64,000 nucleotides of DNA from Odontesthes bonariensis (lineage: Eukaryota > Chordata > Actinopteri > Atheriniformes > Atherinopsidae), in contig NC_134524.1 of assembly GCF_027942865.1 (NCBI RefSeq), positions 6,726,036 to 6,790,035 on the forward strand, read 5' to 3'. Shown here in pieces: positions 22,921 through 36,800 of the stretch. The stretch's first letter is position 1, and every line of letters begins with the position of its first letter. The notes under the pieces are model-generated. The model saw only the letters and a list, made by a program, of their open reading frames with translations, did not search any database and had not been told where the DNA came from. Position numbers and translations under genes: made by a program.

Positions 22921-23269
22921 AACTGACTCTCAGTCTGATGGTCCTGGCCTGGATGCTGCGCTGTCTGCCCAGTTTCTGATGTGAAGTGGAGCCTTCGAGA
23001 TAAACAGGGAGCACTTTTGCCTTAATTGGACAGCCAGCAGTGAGATCAGCCTGGAAACATGGGAGGAAAACAAAACTTCTTTGGGACTAGAAATAATAAC
23101 AAAGTCAAATCTGTTTCTTAAACATCATCAGTTAATTTCCCCAAATTACAATTTTCTATTCATTGTTTGTAGAATCCAATTCATTATACACATGGAACAC
23201 ATATTACAGACATAATTTAAACTTTACTATAAACTGACTTCCTGGGGCACAGTCCTGTGAAAGAAGCAC

Positions 23270-23510
23270 ACATTAGGGTGGAAGTTTTGCTGTTGCAGCA
23301 ACAGGAATGACCGGTTCAATGAATGATTGAAGGCATGAATGTGTGTTTGTGTAATTTGGTGCAAGTTTCTTCTGTTGTCTCCCTTTCAGGGTGTTCAGGC
23401 GAAGAGAACCCAGATGTCTGAAAACATGTGCCAAATCAATGATGTGAGATCGACTCGCTGTGGCGACCCCTGATAAAGGGAGAGGCCGAAAGAAGAAGGA
23501 GTGAAATTTT
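23270..23510. repeat. Interspersed repeat fragment
   Basis: Contains 'GTGGCGACCCCTGATAAAGG', close to a tail motif common in fish repeats. No host gene visible. Confidence 0.4.
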
Positions 23511-23877
23511 AGACTTTGTTGTAATGTAGGAGATGCTTGATTCATTTTGGAGATCCTGTTGTTTAATGCAACTTTGAGGCTGAGGTAGTTGTATTTTATA
23601 AGAGGCTGCTGCTGATAACACCCCAAACAACCTGTGGGATAGATGTCCCTGAATGTGTCACCACGCTGTCTGTTCAGTTTGTTCTCTACCGCAAGGCGCC
23701 TGTTTTTTCCAAACATTTAGTTACTCAACTTACCCCAGTTAAGTGTCATTTAAATTAAATGAGGAGTGCATATGTGCATTACTTACTGCCCTATGCAGGA
23801 TCCTTTACTCATTTATAGCCCAACTAAAGCATACATTGAGCCTCTAAATGGTTAAATAAATCTGTTCTAGCATATTT

Positions 23878-24782
23878 CAAAGTCAAATTTATTTGTATAA
23901 CACATTTCATATACAAAACAATTCAAAGGGCTTTACATATTATAAAAGCATTGCAGCAGGGAGTGTAAGAAGCATTAAAGATACATAAAAGAATATAAAA
24001 AGGAAGAAATAAAACAAATAAAATAATTTAAATGAATTTAAAAATAAGCAACAGTCCAGATAAATTCAAAGATATCGTGCAGATTTCATGCATAGACTCA
24101 TGAGAACAGAAAAGTTTTTAACCTGGATTTAAAAATGTCTCCATTTGGTGAAAGTTTAATCTCCACTGGCAGTTTGTTCCACTTGTTTGCAGCATAACAG
24201 CTAAATGCTGCTTCTCCATGTTTAGTCTGGACTCTGGACTGGACCAGCTGACCTGAGTCCTGGATCTAAGAGCTCTGCTGGCTTTATATTCTCTGAACAG
24301 AACACAGATTGTAAACCATCAGCAGGCTTTTAAAATCTATTCTGTGACTGACTGGAAGCCAGCGTAAAGATTTTAAAGCTGCTGTGATGTGTTCAGATCT
24401 CTTAGTCCGGGTTAAAACTCCAGCAGCAGCGTTCTGGATGAGCTGCAGAAGTTTAATGCTCTTTTTGGGAAGTCCAGTTAAAAGAGCGTTACAGTGATGG
24501 AGTCTGCTGGAGATGAATGCATGGATGAGTTTCTCCTGGTCTGTTTGGGAGAGGAAACCTTTAATTCTGTTGATGTTTCTGAGGTGGTAAAAAGCTGCCT
24601 TGGTGACAGCTTTGATGTGGCTGCTGAAAGTCAGATCTGAGTCTATCAACACTCCCAGGTTATCTCTCATCCAGGTGTTTACTTCCTCCTGACACTGACG
24701 TCTGCTGGGCTGCAGTCGTCTGGCGACAGAGACGCATAAAGTTGTGTATCGTCTGCATAACTGTGATAATTGATGTTAAACA
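23878..24782 (-). mobile_element. L2-like LINE fragment, copy c
   Basis: The minus-strand frame at 24284-24670 is the longest of the family here: LGVLIDSDLTFSSHIKAVTK, LIHAFISSRLHHCNALLTGL and LRWLPVSHRIDFKSLLMVYN, the thumb region of an L2/CR1-type reverse transcriptase. Family tail at the left edge. Confidence 0.85.
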
Positions 24783-27767
24783 GAAATGTCTGTTTGACAT
24801 GAATACAATCAAACATGTGGAAACATGTTCTCTCTGGATAATTATTAATAGTTTAGAATGAATGCGGTTTTATGCACTTTTCCAGTCATCTGTTGCCCCA
24901 CACCGATTGTTTATTTAAATTTGAATTAGAGAAATAAAAATTTAAATAATTCATTTTATTTATTTTCAACTAAATGAAGAGTATAAACTGCATTCTTTGA
25001 AAAAAAACCAAGATTGTATACAAAAATCAAATCATCTAACTTAACTTCCAGACAAATTTCAATCATTTTTGTCTGTTTATGATATTTTACTTATTAAAGA
25101 AACCAGCAGAACATGTAAAGTTTTCATTTGACACACTACTAAATACTAAACTATCTGTAAAAGAACTGATGCAAAAACTAACCTCATAATAAAAACTATT
25201 TTCTCATTTGCATCTCTGTTGGCTGCAGGGATCCACATGAGTGTAAATAACTCTACTTTAGAGAATGAAATGCTTTCTTTTTCTAAGAATTTCACCAAAA
25301 CACAAACCAAAGTTTGTTCCTCCTCTGAGGCGATCCATAATCAGCACCTCAGTACTATTCTTGGTGTGCTAGAAGCTTCAATTATATGTTAATAAAAGGG
25401 TTTTTAGTCCCCCTAAAAGACAGAAAAATTCGACTGAAACAAAACACTGTGGAGGAAACGATCCGATCTGCTTATTAATTCATGTTAGCAGAAAGCCTGA
25501 GAGATGCTGGGACACCTCTGTGACATTTCTGTTGATTTACTCACATAATAAAACATGAAAAAATGAGCTTTATCTGCGAGTGAAAACCTCAGATTTCACC
25601 ATTCGGCTGTCAGGGTTGATCCCCTGCTGTGATAAGAAGCGTCTGCATTCTTCAGATCAGGACACTGTGACGGTGGTGGCAAGTCGCGCCCACCTGTGGA
25701 TTTAACTCACCTGGATCGAATTTTTGTGTAAATGAGTCAGCGAGGATAAAAGAGAAGGAGTGGTATGGGAGTTCTCTGGCATCAGTGTGTAGGCATGTGT
25801 CGAGATCTGTCACATCAACCTTCACCTCTGCTACCGGTTTGGTGGTAAAATGACGTCTTTCAAACAATGGCGGGCTCTGTTTCACAGCCAGGCCTTCAGG
25901 GCAACATTTACTCTACATCGGCTGAGATTTAGTGGCTTCCTTGAATGCTCAACACAAGCAAGAGTTGCACAATCTAAGCGGATACATTGGAGCATATATT
26001 ATATCTATATATATATATATATATATGATAATAGCCACTCATTTTGCAGCATCACAGCATGTCTAAGTGAGCAGATTCTGCTTCAACCTCGTTACACCGT
26101 CTATTCAGAGTTCAGGCCCAAACACCCTTTGGAGAAAGCTTATTTCAGCCACCAGCGTCCACGATCGTGCTTTTTCTATTTCCACCCACGTCTCCTGACT
26201 AAAGCTGAGGATAGGAACCTAAAGTGAGCAGTAGACTCCCAGCTAAACATCACACCGATGGACCTCCATCTCCACGCTTCCGTCTCTTGTAAACAACACA
26301 TCCCGAAGTCGCTTCGCATTCAGCTGCAAATCACCCAGAATTGCTCGTTCCATGGGATGTTACGGCATCGGATTCAGCCAAGGATGCTTCTGTGAATCCT
26401 CTGCGTCCTCAAAACTCCCACAATCCTTTGCACACGCCTGAGATACTGCAGACAGAAAGATGGACTGATGTCGTTGCAATGTCCATTTAAATGTAACTAA
26501 GCTTGTGCATTGTAATGCGTTCCATCAAAGGACAGACGTGTGTAGTAGAGTGTGCAGTGATATGACAGTGATGCTGCTGTTACCGAGAACACTGACTCAA
26601 AACAGATGTTTTCCATGTTAAACCAACACTCAGAGAATAATCTCTCTCTGGCAGATAATACATCGTATCTTACTCTTACTCACTGAGACATACAAGTGCT
26701 CCAGTGGGAATGAAACATGGGCCATCAACATTAAAAATCACGATAAAACAGTCTCGGATGAATTATTGAATGAATTAAACCACAAAAAGTGCGATACATC
26801 ATTATTAGTCTTCATTTGAAAGGCTGAAAGCCTTTTTAACCCCTTCCAGTCCACACTGTATTGTTCAGAAAACCCTTTTGGGTTATTTGTTGCCTTTTTA
26901 ACCCATCCAGACATACAGTTTTAGTTTAAAACATATTCTAAACTGCAGCATTAAAACATGCTATTTTTCAGTCTTTATAGAAACTAGAAACAGGAAATTA
27001 GATCCATTTAATTTGTGTCAGCATTGGTTTATTGAGTCAGTGTACGTTAAAACAAGCATGGATCATCACATCTCACAGAGTTTTGCATAACACCGAAAAA
27101 AAAAGGAACTATTTGTGTGAAATCCTCAGGAACGGAGTGTCCAAACGTCCTGTGATTGAGTCATTTCTCCATGTTCATGCTCAGCTTATCGTCCCAGCAG
27201 AAACATGCATTTTGTATCTATTATGTAGGTAAGAAGAGAAAGATAAACGACTCTGTAAACACCCAGAAAATGTCAGAGAAGTACCTCCGGTAGCCTCGTA
27301 ACCTACTCACTGAAAACATGACAGTGCTGAGCGATAAACCTGTTCATGACCCCAAACGAGCCGTGCTTTGGATGATGGATGATCAGCTGTGTTTGGGTCA
27401 AGGAGCTGTGAAACTCAGCTTCATTTAGTTAGCAGTGAGCAGCAAAAGGATAAAAGATGTCTTGAAGCAGAAAGGGAGTTTGAATCCTGGACACCAAACT
27501 GGGAGCTGCTTCCGCAGCAGAGGAGCCGGAAAACTAAAGGCTCTGCCTCCCATTCGGGTCTTCAAAGTTCTGGGAGTAACAAGCAGGCCGGTGCTCTAAG
27601 GCCGAAGAGAGATATGGAAAGCCTGAATAAACATCTTCAAGGAGCCGATGTAGAGAGGCTAAACAGCGTTACTTTAGTCCAGTCCTGACCAGCTTTTCAT
27701 CCTGGCTTGGAGAGAGGATACTTTTGTTTTTGGTGCCATTCTGCAGATCAAATCAAATCAAAATCAA
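24783..27767. other. Intergenic stretch without recognised gene
   Basis: AT-rich. A (TA)n microsatellite lies at about 25998-26026. Open frames are short, unsupported by splice sites and unlike known proteins. Confidence 0.45.
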
Positions 27768-28245
27768 AGTCAAATTTATTTGTATAGCGCATTTCATGTA
27801 CAAAACAATTCAAAGTGCTTCACAGAAAATAAAAGCATTGCAGCAGGGAGTGGAAGAAGCATAAAAGAATATAAAGAGAAACAAATAAAATCATTTAAAT
27901 TAATTTAAAAACAAGCAACAGTCCAGATAAGTTCAAAGATATCGTGCAGATTTCATGCATAGACTCATGAGAAAAGAAATGTTTTTAACCTGGATGTAAA
28001 AATGTCTCCATTTGGTGAAAGTTTAATCTCCACTGGCAGTTTGTTCCACTTGTTTGCAGCATAGCAGCTAAATGCTGCTTCTCCATGTTTAGTCTGGACT
28101 CTGGACTGGACCAGCTGACCTGAGTCCTTGGATCTCAGAGCTCTGCTGGCTTTATATTCTCTGAACATATCACAGATTGTAAACCATCAGCAGGCTTTTA
28201 AAATCTATTCTGTGACTGACTGGAAGCCAGAGTGAAAGAAGGCTG
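27768..28245 (-). mobile_element. L2-like LINE fragment, copy d
   Basis: Family tail at the left edge. The minus-strand frame reads QTKHGEAAFSCYAANKWNKL and TSRLKTFLFS, the C-terminus of the reverse transcriptase. Confidence 0.8.
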
Positions 28246-28560
28246 CTCGAGAGACGTGTTTCACATGTGAATTACAAGACAAATCCTGGTCAAACACGAC
28301 TCCAAGCTTTCTCAGAATAGTACTGTAAGATGAGGTAAAACCACCCAGAGTCATTTTATGTTTAGATTGGGAATCTGTGAGTTTGTTTGGGGCTAAAAAC
28401 ATTTATATCAGTTTTATCTGAATTTAAAAGTAGAAATTATCGATCATCCAGGCCTGTAACGTCAGTAACTGATCGGTCTGCTCAGGTTTTATGGATGAAC
28501 AGAGCTGAGTGTCATCAGCTGAGCAATGCAAATATTATTCATGCTTCCCTAGAATACTGG
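28230..28560 (-). mobile_element. LINE RT fragment of a related family
   Basis: Continues from copy d with different sequence: LGVVFDQDLSCNSHVKHVSR reads as a reverse-transcriptase palm/thumb piece. A chimaeric or divergent LINE insertion. Confidence 0.55.
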
Positions 28561-30273
28561 CCAAATACAGAGGAAATTATTTACACAGATCAGATAACAT
28601 GACTTTAGCATAAAATCCTTTGGCTAAATATTTACCTGAATTAGTAAACCAGCTAGATTTCTTCAGAATGTGCTGCTGGATAAATTGAGCCAGGAAGTTG
28701 CAGTAATTTACATTTCACAGTTTTTTCAGGCTTTGTATTTAGTTTTAGACTTTATTCAAATGTTTATTAGCCTCAGTCACATTGATTCATTCATTCTACG
28801 TCAGTATTTATTAAGTTTTGGTGGTTTTTTTGGTTTTGTTTTATGATAAGTAAGCTTTAAATAAAGATGTATGACTGTTTGTAGAACGAAAGAAGACCAG
28901 TAAATTAGCTAAGAGGCAAGTTATCTTCAAAATTTCTCACGGGTTTGATTCAGTTAGATGGTCAGTTTACCCCCAGACGGTGCAACTTCCTCCCAACCCG
29001 GGGACAACTTTGAGCCACACTTTTCTATAAGAAGCCACAGATTAATCATGATTATTTAAATTCATAAGACACAATCCTCTAATTTGGTTAGAGCCTTTCA
29101 TTTTACTCCTGCCTCTCTTACCCTGAAAACCACACAAGTAAAAAAAAAAAAAAGGTCTCATCTCACCCCAGGCGCCCCTGTTTGGAGATATCCTCCTTGT
29201 GACCCATGCAACTGTGCCATCATCTGTTTCAGTAGCACAAAATGCCCAAAAACATGTTCATGCACCTGCTGTTTTTGAGATTATCGCATACAAATGCTGA
29301 TTACAAACTGGTTAACCATATGTTATCAGACAATCTGGAATCAGAAGATTCCTCAAGATGTTAAATCTCATTTGCTCTGGTGTAGTTTGTCTTTAACACA
29401 AGTATTGCCGAGCTTTCATGGCCCCTTAAAAAGCTGTACACAGAGAATAAAAATTTGTTTATTTTCCTGTACTTAGGAGCAATGTTGTAAGACTTGTATT
29501 TTAATTGCCACTTTATATTTCCACTTCACTATGACTCAGGGAGAAATGCAGCCGTCTGCTGTCGTCTGTATTTATTTAAAATAATTAGTTATAAGTGACT
29601 TTTAAGATGATTAATTCCAGTGAATTCACATAGTTTGGTCTGAGTCTGAGTTGCGAACAGGTGATCTGCACCTCTGAACGTCACCCCACATCCTTTAATC
29701 TAAATGAACGTTCAAATGATCCAACAAAACTCCAAACAGGAAAACAATTTTGTGACCTGAGGATAAATGTGGATATCAGATCTTTTTCCTCTTTCCTTCA
29801 TTATTAATGATCTCCTTAGAGGCCTTACATTTATCTGGTGTCTCTGTAAATAAAACGTTATTATAAAGTAGTGGCTGCACCTCCAGCAAACATCACAAAC
29901 TGATATTTTACAATCATTAGTCTCATGAAATCATATAAAAGAGAACAAGAGTGATGCAACTTTAATTTGATACATGAACCATATTTAATTTTTTAAGGAC
30001 TTTTTCTTGTAATGTGTTTTTGTGTTGTTGTATTGGCAGCTAAATAAAAGTCTGAGGATTACTTCCACCATAGCTGCACATCATTTTCAGCTCTCTGTGC
30101 AGTGTTTTAGTATCAGAGGGACATCTTGTGGTTTGATGAGGTCACGTCATGGTAATTTTCTGCTTTGACACTATATTACCGAACATATTCACTCACCCAT
30201 CCAAATAATTCAATTTAGGTGATCCAAGCCATCTGTGAAAGAATGGCTCGCTCTCAGGAGCTCAGTGAACTCC
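28561..30273. other. Intergenic stretch without recognised gene
   Basis: Between LINE remains and the element upstream of PARP14-like copy 1. No gene, RNA or named repeat recognised. Confidence 0.4.
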
Positions 30274-30594
30274 AGTAAAATCGGCTTGTCAAGATTTTTT
30301 TAAATAAAATGTGATATTTAGGACTTTTGAGATAAAAGTGATCTTGAAAGTAGCTTAAAAACCTCTTCAAATGAAAAAAAAAAGCTTGTTTCATGTGAAA
30401 TATGACTCAAAACGATTTGTTTTCAAGACTTTTTCACTTAACAAGATATTCCAGATGTATTGTCTTCAAACAAGTCCCTATATCTGGCTGAAATAGTACT
30501 TGTTAGGCAGTTGTGTCTTATATTAAGTGTAATGAGATATTTGGACTAGAAATGAGACAAATATACTTGGTAACACTTTGATTTTTTTCCAGTG
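30274..30594 (-). mobile_element. CACTGG-ended short element, copy h, truncated
   Basis: The right end TTTTTTTCCAGTG is intact; the left roughly 100 bp is missing. Lies about 200 bp upstream of the IRF-like motif of PARP14-like copy 1. Confidence 0.75.
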
Positions 30595-30793
30595 CACTTA
30601 TCACCACTAAGTATTGAACATGAAATACACTGGTTTTGAAGATGTTGGTGAATTATCGACATTAAAGTCACCATATTTGTCATCATTACACTGCATTTCA
30701 AATACACTGATAATAACCTGGCAAATGCTGCTTTTACAAGTGGATAAAACTGCGCTTTTGGGTGTTTGCATAAAACACCCAACATAAATATGA

Positions 30794-30805
30794 GGAAATG
30801 AAAGT
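30794..30805 (+). promoter_or_regulatory. IRF/ETS-type motif before PARP14-like copy 1
   Basis: GGAAATGAAAGT fits the ETS-IRF composite pattern GGAANNGAAA. It lies 81 bp before the start codon. The same 12-mer precedes copy 2. Confidence 0.5.
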
Positions 30806-30886
30806 ATTCAAAGCCCTTCAGAGGTAATCTTTCAGTGATAAGCAGCGGGCTTCGGGTTTCTCTCAGGTTCAGGGTTCTGACGGAAA

Positions 30887-33800
30887 ATGGAGGAATATCA
30901 GTATCCAATGTTCTTTGAGGCAAAAGATCTAACAGACAGAGAGAAGGAGAAGATCCGGAGACACTTCCAGAAAAAAAGAGACTCTGGAGGAGGGGATTGT
31001 GGATCGATTGAAAAGGTTGGAGGTAAAACATATCGGATATGCTTCAAGGAGAAGGAAGGTAAGAGTTAAAAAGCTTAACGAAAACATGGATGCCTGTTAC
31101 AGTTGGATTGTATTTTTAATGGCATGATTTTAGATCAAGAAAGGGTTCTGACGAAAGGAGAGCACACCGTCTGTTTTCCCCATGGAGAGTTACATCTGAC
31201 TGTTAGAGCGACCTGTTCCCCTCAGGGCACAGATGAGTCACACGCCACTCATTTACAGGTGAGATCATACTTCAGTATAATTGAACTAAATCCTAAATAA
31301 AATGATAAACAGATACGATATCTCTTCATTTAATGAACTGCAACATGAAGCCGTTTTTGTTCCAGAAAGTTTGGCATATACTTGCCGAGTACAGCAGAGG
31401 ATATGTGTCTTTAGAAATGTAGAAAAACAACAGTAATTCTCATGAACCTTTCATAAGAACAAAAGAAGATTTGTGTAACGAGAGCAGGAAAAACAAAGAC
31501 GAGCTGACTGAAAAGGAAAACTGGCCGAACCGGTTCTTAATGCAACAACACAAAGGTTACAGCAGAGCAGCCTGACTGCCGTCAATCTGTTTAACCCTCC
31601 TGTTGTCAAACGTGACCCACTACCATGTTTAACTGTAGAAAAAATACCTTAAACTATCTTTTTCTAACTTGAAATGTTATGACTTTTCCTAAAGGGAGCC
31701 CATCATTAGAAAAAGTCAGACTTTATTTTTGTTTATGTTTCCATGTGGGCTGTGCACCACTAGGGTACAAAGATTGTCTTATGGGTCATTTTTGACCCGT
31801 GAATTATAAAAACATTTAAACACCAGAAAAAAGTTCATTTTTTTTTCCCTTTCAATATAATTAATTCAGAAGTAATTTCTTCACATTTATATAATAGCAA
31901 TAATAAACCTTTATTATGTAAAAGAAAAGTGAGAAAACAAGAAAACTGTTGGTCCAACTGACAGTTCGTTTGTGGTAGAAAAAAAAAAAAAGTGTAATCC
32001 TGAAAACTGGTTAGTGTCTTTTTGTATTGTGTAACAAAAAATACATGATAAAAAATGTATTTAATTGAGTTGAATAGATAAATAACAGGTGGTTTCACCA
32101 TACAAAATAGATTTTGGATTTAAAATTCAATTAAGTTGCTTTATTTTGGGGCTTTGGTAGGGCGGGTCAAACAGAATGTTAAGACCGCACAAGGGTTAAA
32201 CTACTAATAATCCTGTTTTCCCTTTAAAACTTTTCTTTTTTAGGAAGGAAAGGCAAAAGTTCTCGAGAAGACATTCAAGCTCGACATCTTCCTCCTGTAC
32301 TACCTGCGAGACAACCCTAAAGCATTCAAATGGGTGCAGAAGCAGCTCGACTTAATCGGCTGCAATGTGCACTTGGATTTCGATGAAGAGGAGGCAGTGG
32401 TGAGGGGAGACATGGAGAAGGGGCCTGGAGGAGCTGTTGGTGCTGCAGAGAAGTGGGAGCAGCAGGTGGATCGGATCTTCATGGGCCTCACCGAGCGCTA
32501 CCTCTGCCATCACGTGTTTGAGCCGAGTCGTGTCAGAAAGGTGATGCAGGACCGCTCCTTTGTGTCGGATGATGTCAGAGTGTACACAGAGAGCGGCTAC
32601 GCTGTGGTGGTGGGAGAGGTGGAAGCTGTGAAGGAGAAGACCGCGATGCTGGAAGAGACCGTCCCGATCCGCAGGGAGCTTCCAGTCATGGAGAAGCAGT
32701 TCAAACTGGTAGAAGAAGTGTTCAATCGAGAAATGTTTGTTCATTGTCCAGAAGTCAAAGTCATCAGAGGCGCTGACGGGATCGTCTTGGAGGGACCTGA
32801 CGTGGAAGTGAAGGCAGCAGCTGAGAAGCTCGATGAACTGATCAAGAAGATAAAAGAAAAGAGAGTCCAGCTTCCAAAAGACTTGTTAACCTTCATAACA
32901 ACCAGCGGAGCCGTCTCCAAGTACCAGGCCCGCTTCCAGCAGACCTTCAGAAACCCCGTTTCCCTGGACGTGGGCTCGGACCTGGTGCTGTCCAGTCTGT
33001 CCCCTGCAGGTCTGGAGGAGGCTGAGGCAGCGGTGCTGAGAGAGCTGAGTGTGGCCGATGAACCGCTGCAGGGCGCCGCAGCTGCACCTCCAGATCTGAG
33101 CCCAGTGAAAGAGATCCTGATCAGAGCCAAGAACCAGGCAAACCGGGAGGAGTTCAGAGTGGACTTCAGCTTTACTCCAGCAGCCGGTGGAGGTCCGGTA
33201 ACCAAAGTGCAGCTGGTGGGCTTTACTGAACATGTGAACAGGCTCAGAGAACTTCTCCATGACTACCAGATGAATCAGGCTTCAGCTCAAGAAGTGCTGA
33301 ACCTGTCGCATCCTGAGCTGGTTGACTGCTTTGATCAACTCTTAGAGATGATCGGCATGAAGCAGACCAACGTGACCTTGAGAGCCTCTCATCTTCCACA
33401 GCCATGTGTGCTTGTGTCTGGTCCCCGTTGTCATGTTCAGCAGACCCATCGGGCCCTGATGTCGGCTCTCGCCGGTCTGACGTCTGACACTCTGGTTCTA
33501 GACGGACCAGGAGCTCTGCGCTACTTCCAGGGTGACGGTAAGGTGAGCAGGGAGCTGGTTGAGAGTTCCTGTCAGGTTCTTATCAGGGAGCAGCAACAAG
33601 CTCCTTCTGGAAATTCGAAAACAGCTCCCATAAAGTCACAGAAAAGCAGCTTCAGGTCCACCATCAGAGCTCCGAATACAGCAGCTGTCAACAACACAAC
33701 CCTGAAGATCAGACTTGGCAGTTTGGAGGATGAGCAGGTTAGACAACTTTAGGAGAATTAGACAGCCTCATTAGTGTGATATTGTACTCATTATTATTTC

Positions 33801-36800
33801 ATGACATCACAGGTGAGAGTGCTGGTGGCCCCCATGATCTCCAAAGAGCTCACTTCGACCAAAATTGGTAAAGGTCTACTGAAAAAAGGGGGGCCTGAAA
33901 TGCAGAAGAACTTTGAGCTCATGGCTAAGAAGGCGGCTTCCTCTCCTGGAAGTGTGATGGTGGTTGATGCTCCTTCATCTCTGGGCTGCTCCAAGATCTT
34001 CTTCATCGAGTGCCGGCCGTGGGACGGGGTCAGAGGCCGCAGCGTGCAGGTATGAGAGCTGTATAAATATAATATAATATAAACACAGTGCACTGGAAAA
34101 AAATCAAAGTCTTACCAAGTATATTTGTCTCATTTCTAGTTAAAATATCTCATTATACTTAACATAAGACACAACTGCCTAACAAGTACCATTTCAGCCA
34201 GATATAGGGACTTGTTTTAATACAATACATCTGGAATATCTTAAATGAAATTAAATTAAGTGAAAAAGTCTTGAAAACAAATTGTTTTGAGTCGGATTTC
34301 TTATGAAACAAGCTTTTTTTGTCATTTGAGGAGGTTTTTAAGCTAATTTCAAGATCACTTTTAACTCAAAAGTCCCAAATATCACATCTTATTTCAAGAA
34401 ATCTTGACAAGCCGATTTTCACTAGTTCCATTGGCAGATTTTTTTTTGCTTATTTCAAGCAAAAACGTCTTTTATTTGTTGTTTTTCTTACTTATTTTTG
34501 GAGGGGCATTTTTTCCAGTGTGAAAACCTTTCCAGGAAACTCTTTTGTGGTTTTTCTTTTACAGGCTCTCGGGAACGGGTTGAAGAGCTGTTTGGACCTC
34601 TGTGTAAAGCAGGGCTGGTGTTCAGTCGCCTTGCCAGTTATCGGACCTGGGGTGGCTTTAAAATACCCGCTGAGAGAGGCCGTTCAAGTGCTGACCGACA
34701 GGATTCATCAGTTTGGAGCGTCTGCTTCATGCGGTTCTGTCTCCACCATTCATGTGGTCATTAAACCTGACAACCCTAACTCAGAGGAGGTGAAGAATGT
34801 TTTACTTCTTTGAGTTTTAACTCCTCGTGGTAGGTCGATAATGTACCGTGCTCGATGTGTTTACAGTGTTACCATGATGTCCACAGTCGCCTGAGCTTGA
34901 GCATGAACCAGAGTGGCAGAGGTAAACACGCACAGCTGGTCAAAAGGATTACAAACATCTGTCTAAAGCAGTGGTCTAAACTTTTTCTAAAGAGGGCCGG
35001 CTCGCGCTGCATGGCTCTCTGAGAGGGCCGGAGATTTTTCCATGTAAATTACAGTAAATATGCCTATTGTATACAGTAGATCTATCTTAGCTGAATTTTA
35101 GCCCATTCGATGTAGGCTATTGTTATTATTTATGTTAGGCTACTATCATGTTAAAATGATTTTGCTTTGTCTTAAATGGAAATATCTGCAATCACAAAAT
35201 AAGAATAATAACGTTAATAATGTCAGGTAAAAGCCTGTTTGAGCATTTTCAAAAATCATATTTCATTCTAACATTTGTGAACTCACACAATTCTATTTGG
35301 CATATAAAACTTCCTGGAGTGAAGAACAATTAAGAAAATTTTAATGCCATATAAAACCATGGCTTAGAATTGGGGGGAAATTTGGCTCGGTGAGGAGGCT
35401 CGGTGAGAGCAGTGTGAACTTATGTTGTGATGGCTACATAGGATTCCAAAAACAGTGGCCATAAGAGGACAAAATTGCGTTTATGTTAATACATTTGAAG
35501 CATTTGCAGGCCAGAGTCCATGTCAGAAAAAGGCTGTGCAACAGCGCCAAAACCTTCCAGTGGCCAAAAAAGGAATGACACATGTACCTGTTAGGAGTCG
35601 CCATACAGTGGGGTTACATGGCACTGAAAGGATCGGATTATTGGCTAAATTACAATCAGAATGAGTTGAGCAAGGGTAATTATCCTTGGATATATGGCAG
35701 AATGAATCAAATCAGAGGCACAAAGCGTGTCATACCCCGGTATGATAGGTGGCGCTGTACCCATTCCAACTGTTGTTAATAGAGCCACTTCCTGTTGACC
35801 TCTTCACCACCAACAACAACAACAACAAACTCAGGCATTGGAGAAAGATGGAGAACAAAGAGCAAGATGAAGCTACGTCCCTCTACATTTGGTCTGTGAT
35901 GAGCTGCTTGTTGCACAAACTCGATGCCCAACGGAGCATTCTCCATCGCGTTGCTTGTTTCTTTCTGACGGCGACAACAACAGGAATATCGTCTCCTTTG
36001 ACTTCCGGGTCCGGGTTGACCCCGGGAAAAAATCTGGAGCATTCACAGAACGCAAAGTCCAATTCATCACGTGCTTCAGCGTCTGCAAACACGTTTAATT
36101 TGACTTTCAACAGAGTTATCCCGGGGTCTTAATCCGATCCAATTTCTTGTCACATTAAGGTGTCTACATGAACTTAATAACTCAGTCTTATTGTAATTTA
36201 GCCAATAATCCGATCCTTTCAGGGCCATGTAACCCCACTGATAGAGAATGAACAGAGAGAAGTAAGATTGACGGTGTTGAAGTCCGGTGCGGGAGGGATG
36301 GAATACATTACGGACATATTTTGGAGGGCCATAAAAAGTAACGTGCGGGCCGCTTCCGGAGTTTGGGGACCTTTGGTCTAAAGTGTAAATAAAATAGAAT
36401 AGAAGCAATTGCAAGCCACTTCCTCCTTTTATTCACCTGAAGATAGTTAATAGACAACATATTTAATGTTCAAAGGGCACAAAATGTTTTTTACACACTG
36501 TTATGTTACCCTTCAAAGTTATTTTAGGGTGTAAATTATTTGCAAATTGTTGTATTCGTTCCTATTTACATTTTCCACACCTGCATGTTCACTCGTATCC
36601 TGAATAATCAGATAAGATGTCTGACAGATGCACACCGTGTGATGCTCTTCCTCTCAGCAATTTTCAGCTCCTTCACCAGTGACCTCGCAGACGTCACCAT
36701 AACCGTGGGGGGCGGAGCTAAAGTGCAGATAATCTGCGGTGACATCACTAATGAGACTACCGATGCTGTGGTGAACACGACCGACTTCAAAGGTTTTCAG

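Noticed and set aside
25850-26227. 125-residue open frame
   Set aside because: Includes the (TA)n microsatellite read as Ile-Tyr repeats; no family motif or splice support.
32352-33260. Long minus-strand open frames opposite the KH exons of copies 1 and 3
   Set aside because: They mirror the coding strand's codon structure and lack splice sites, promoters and recognisable motifs.
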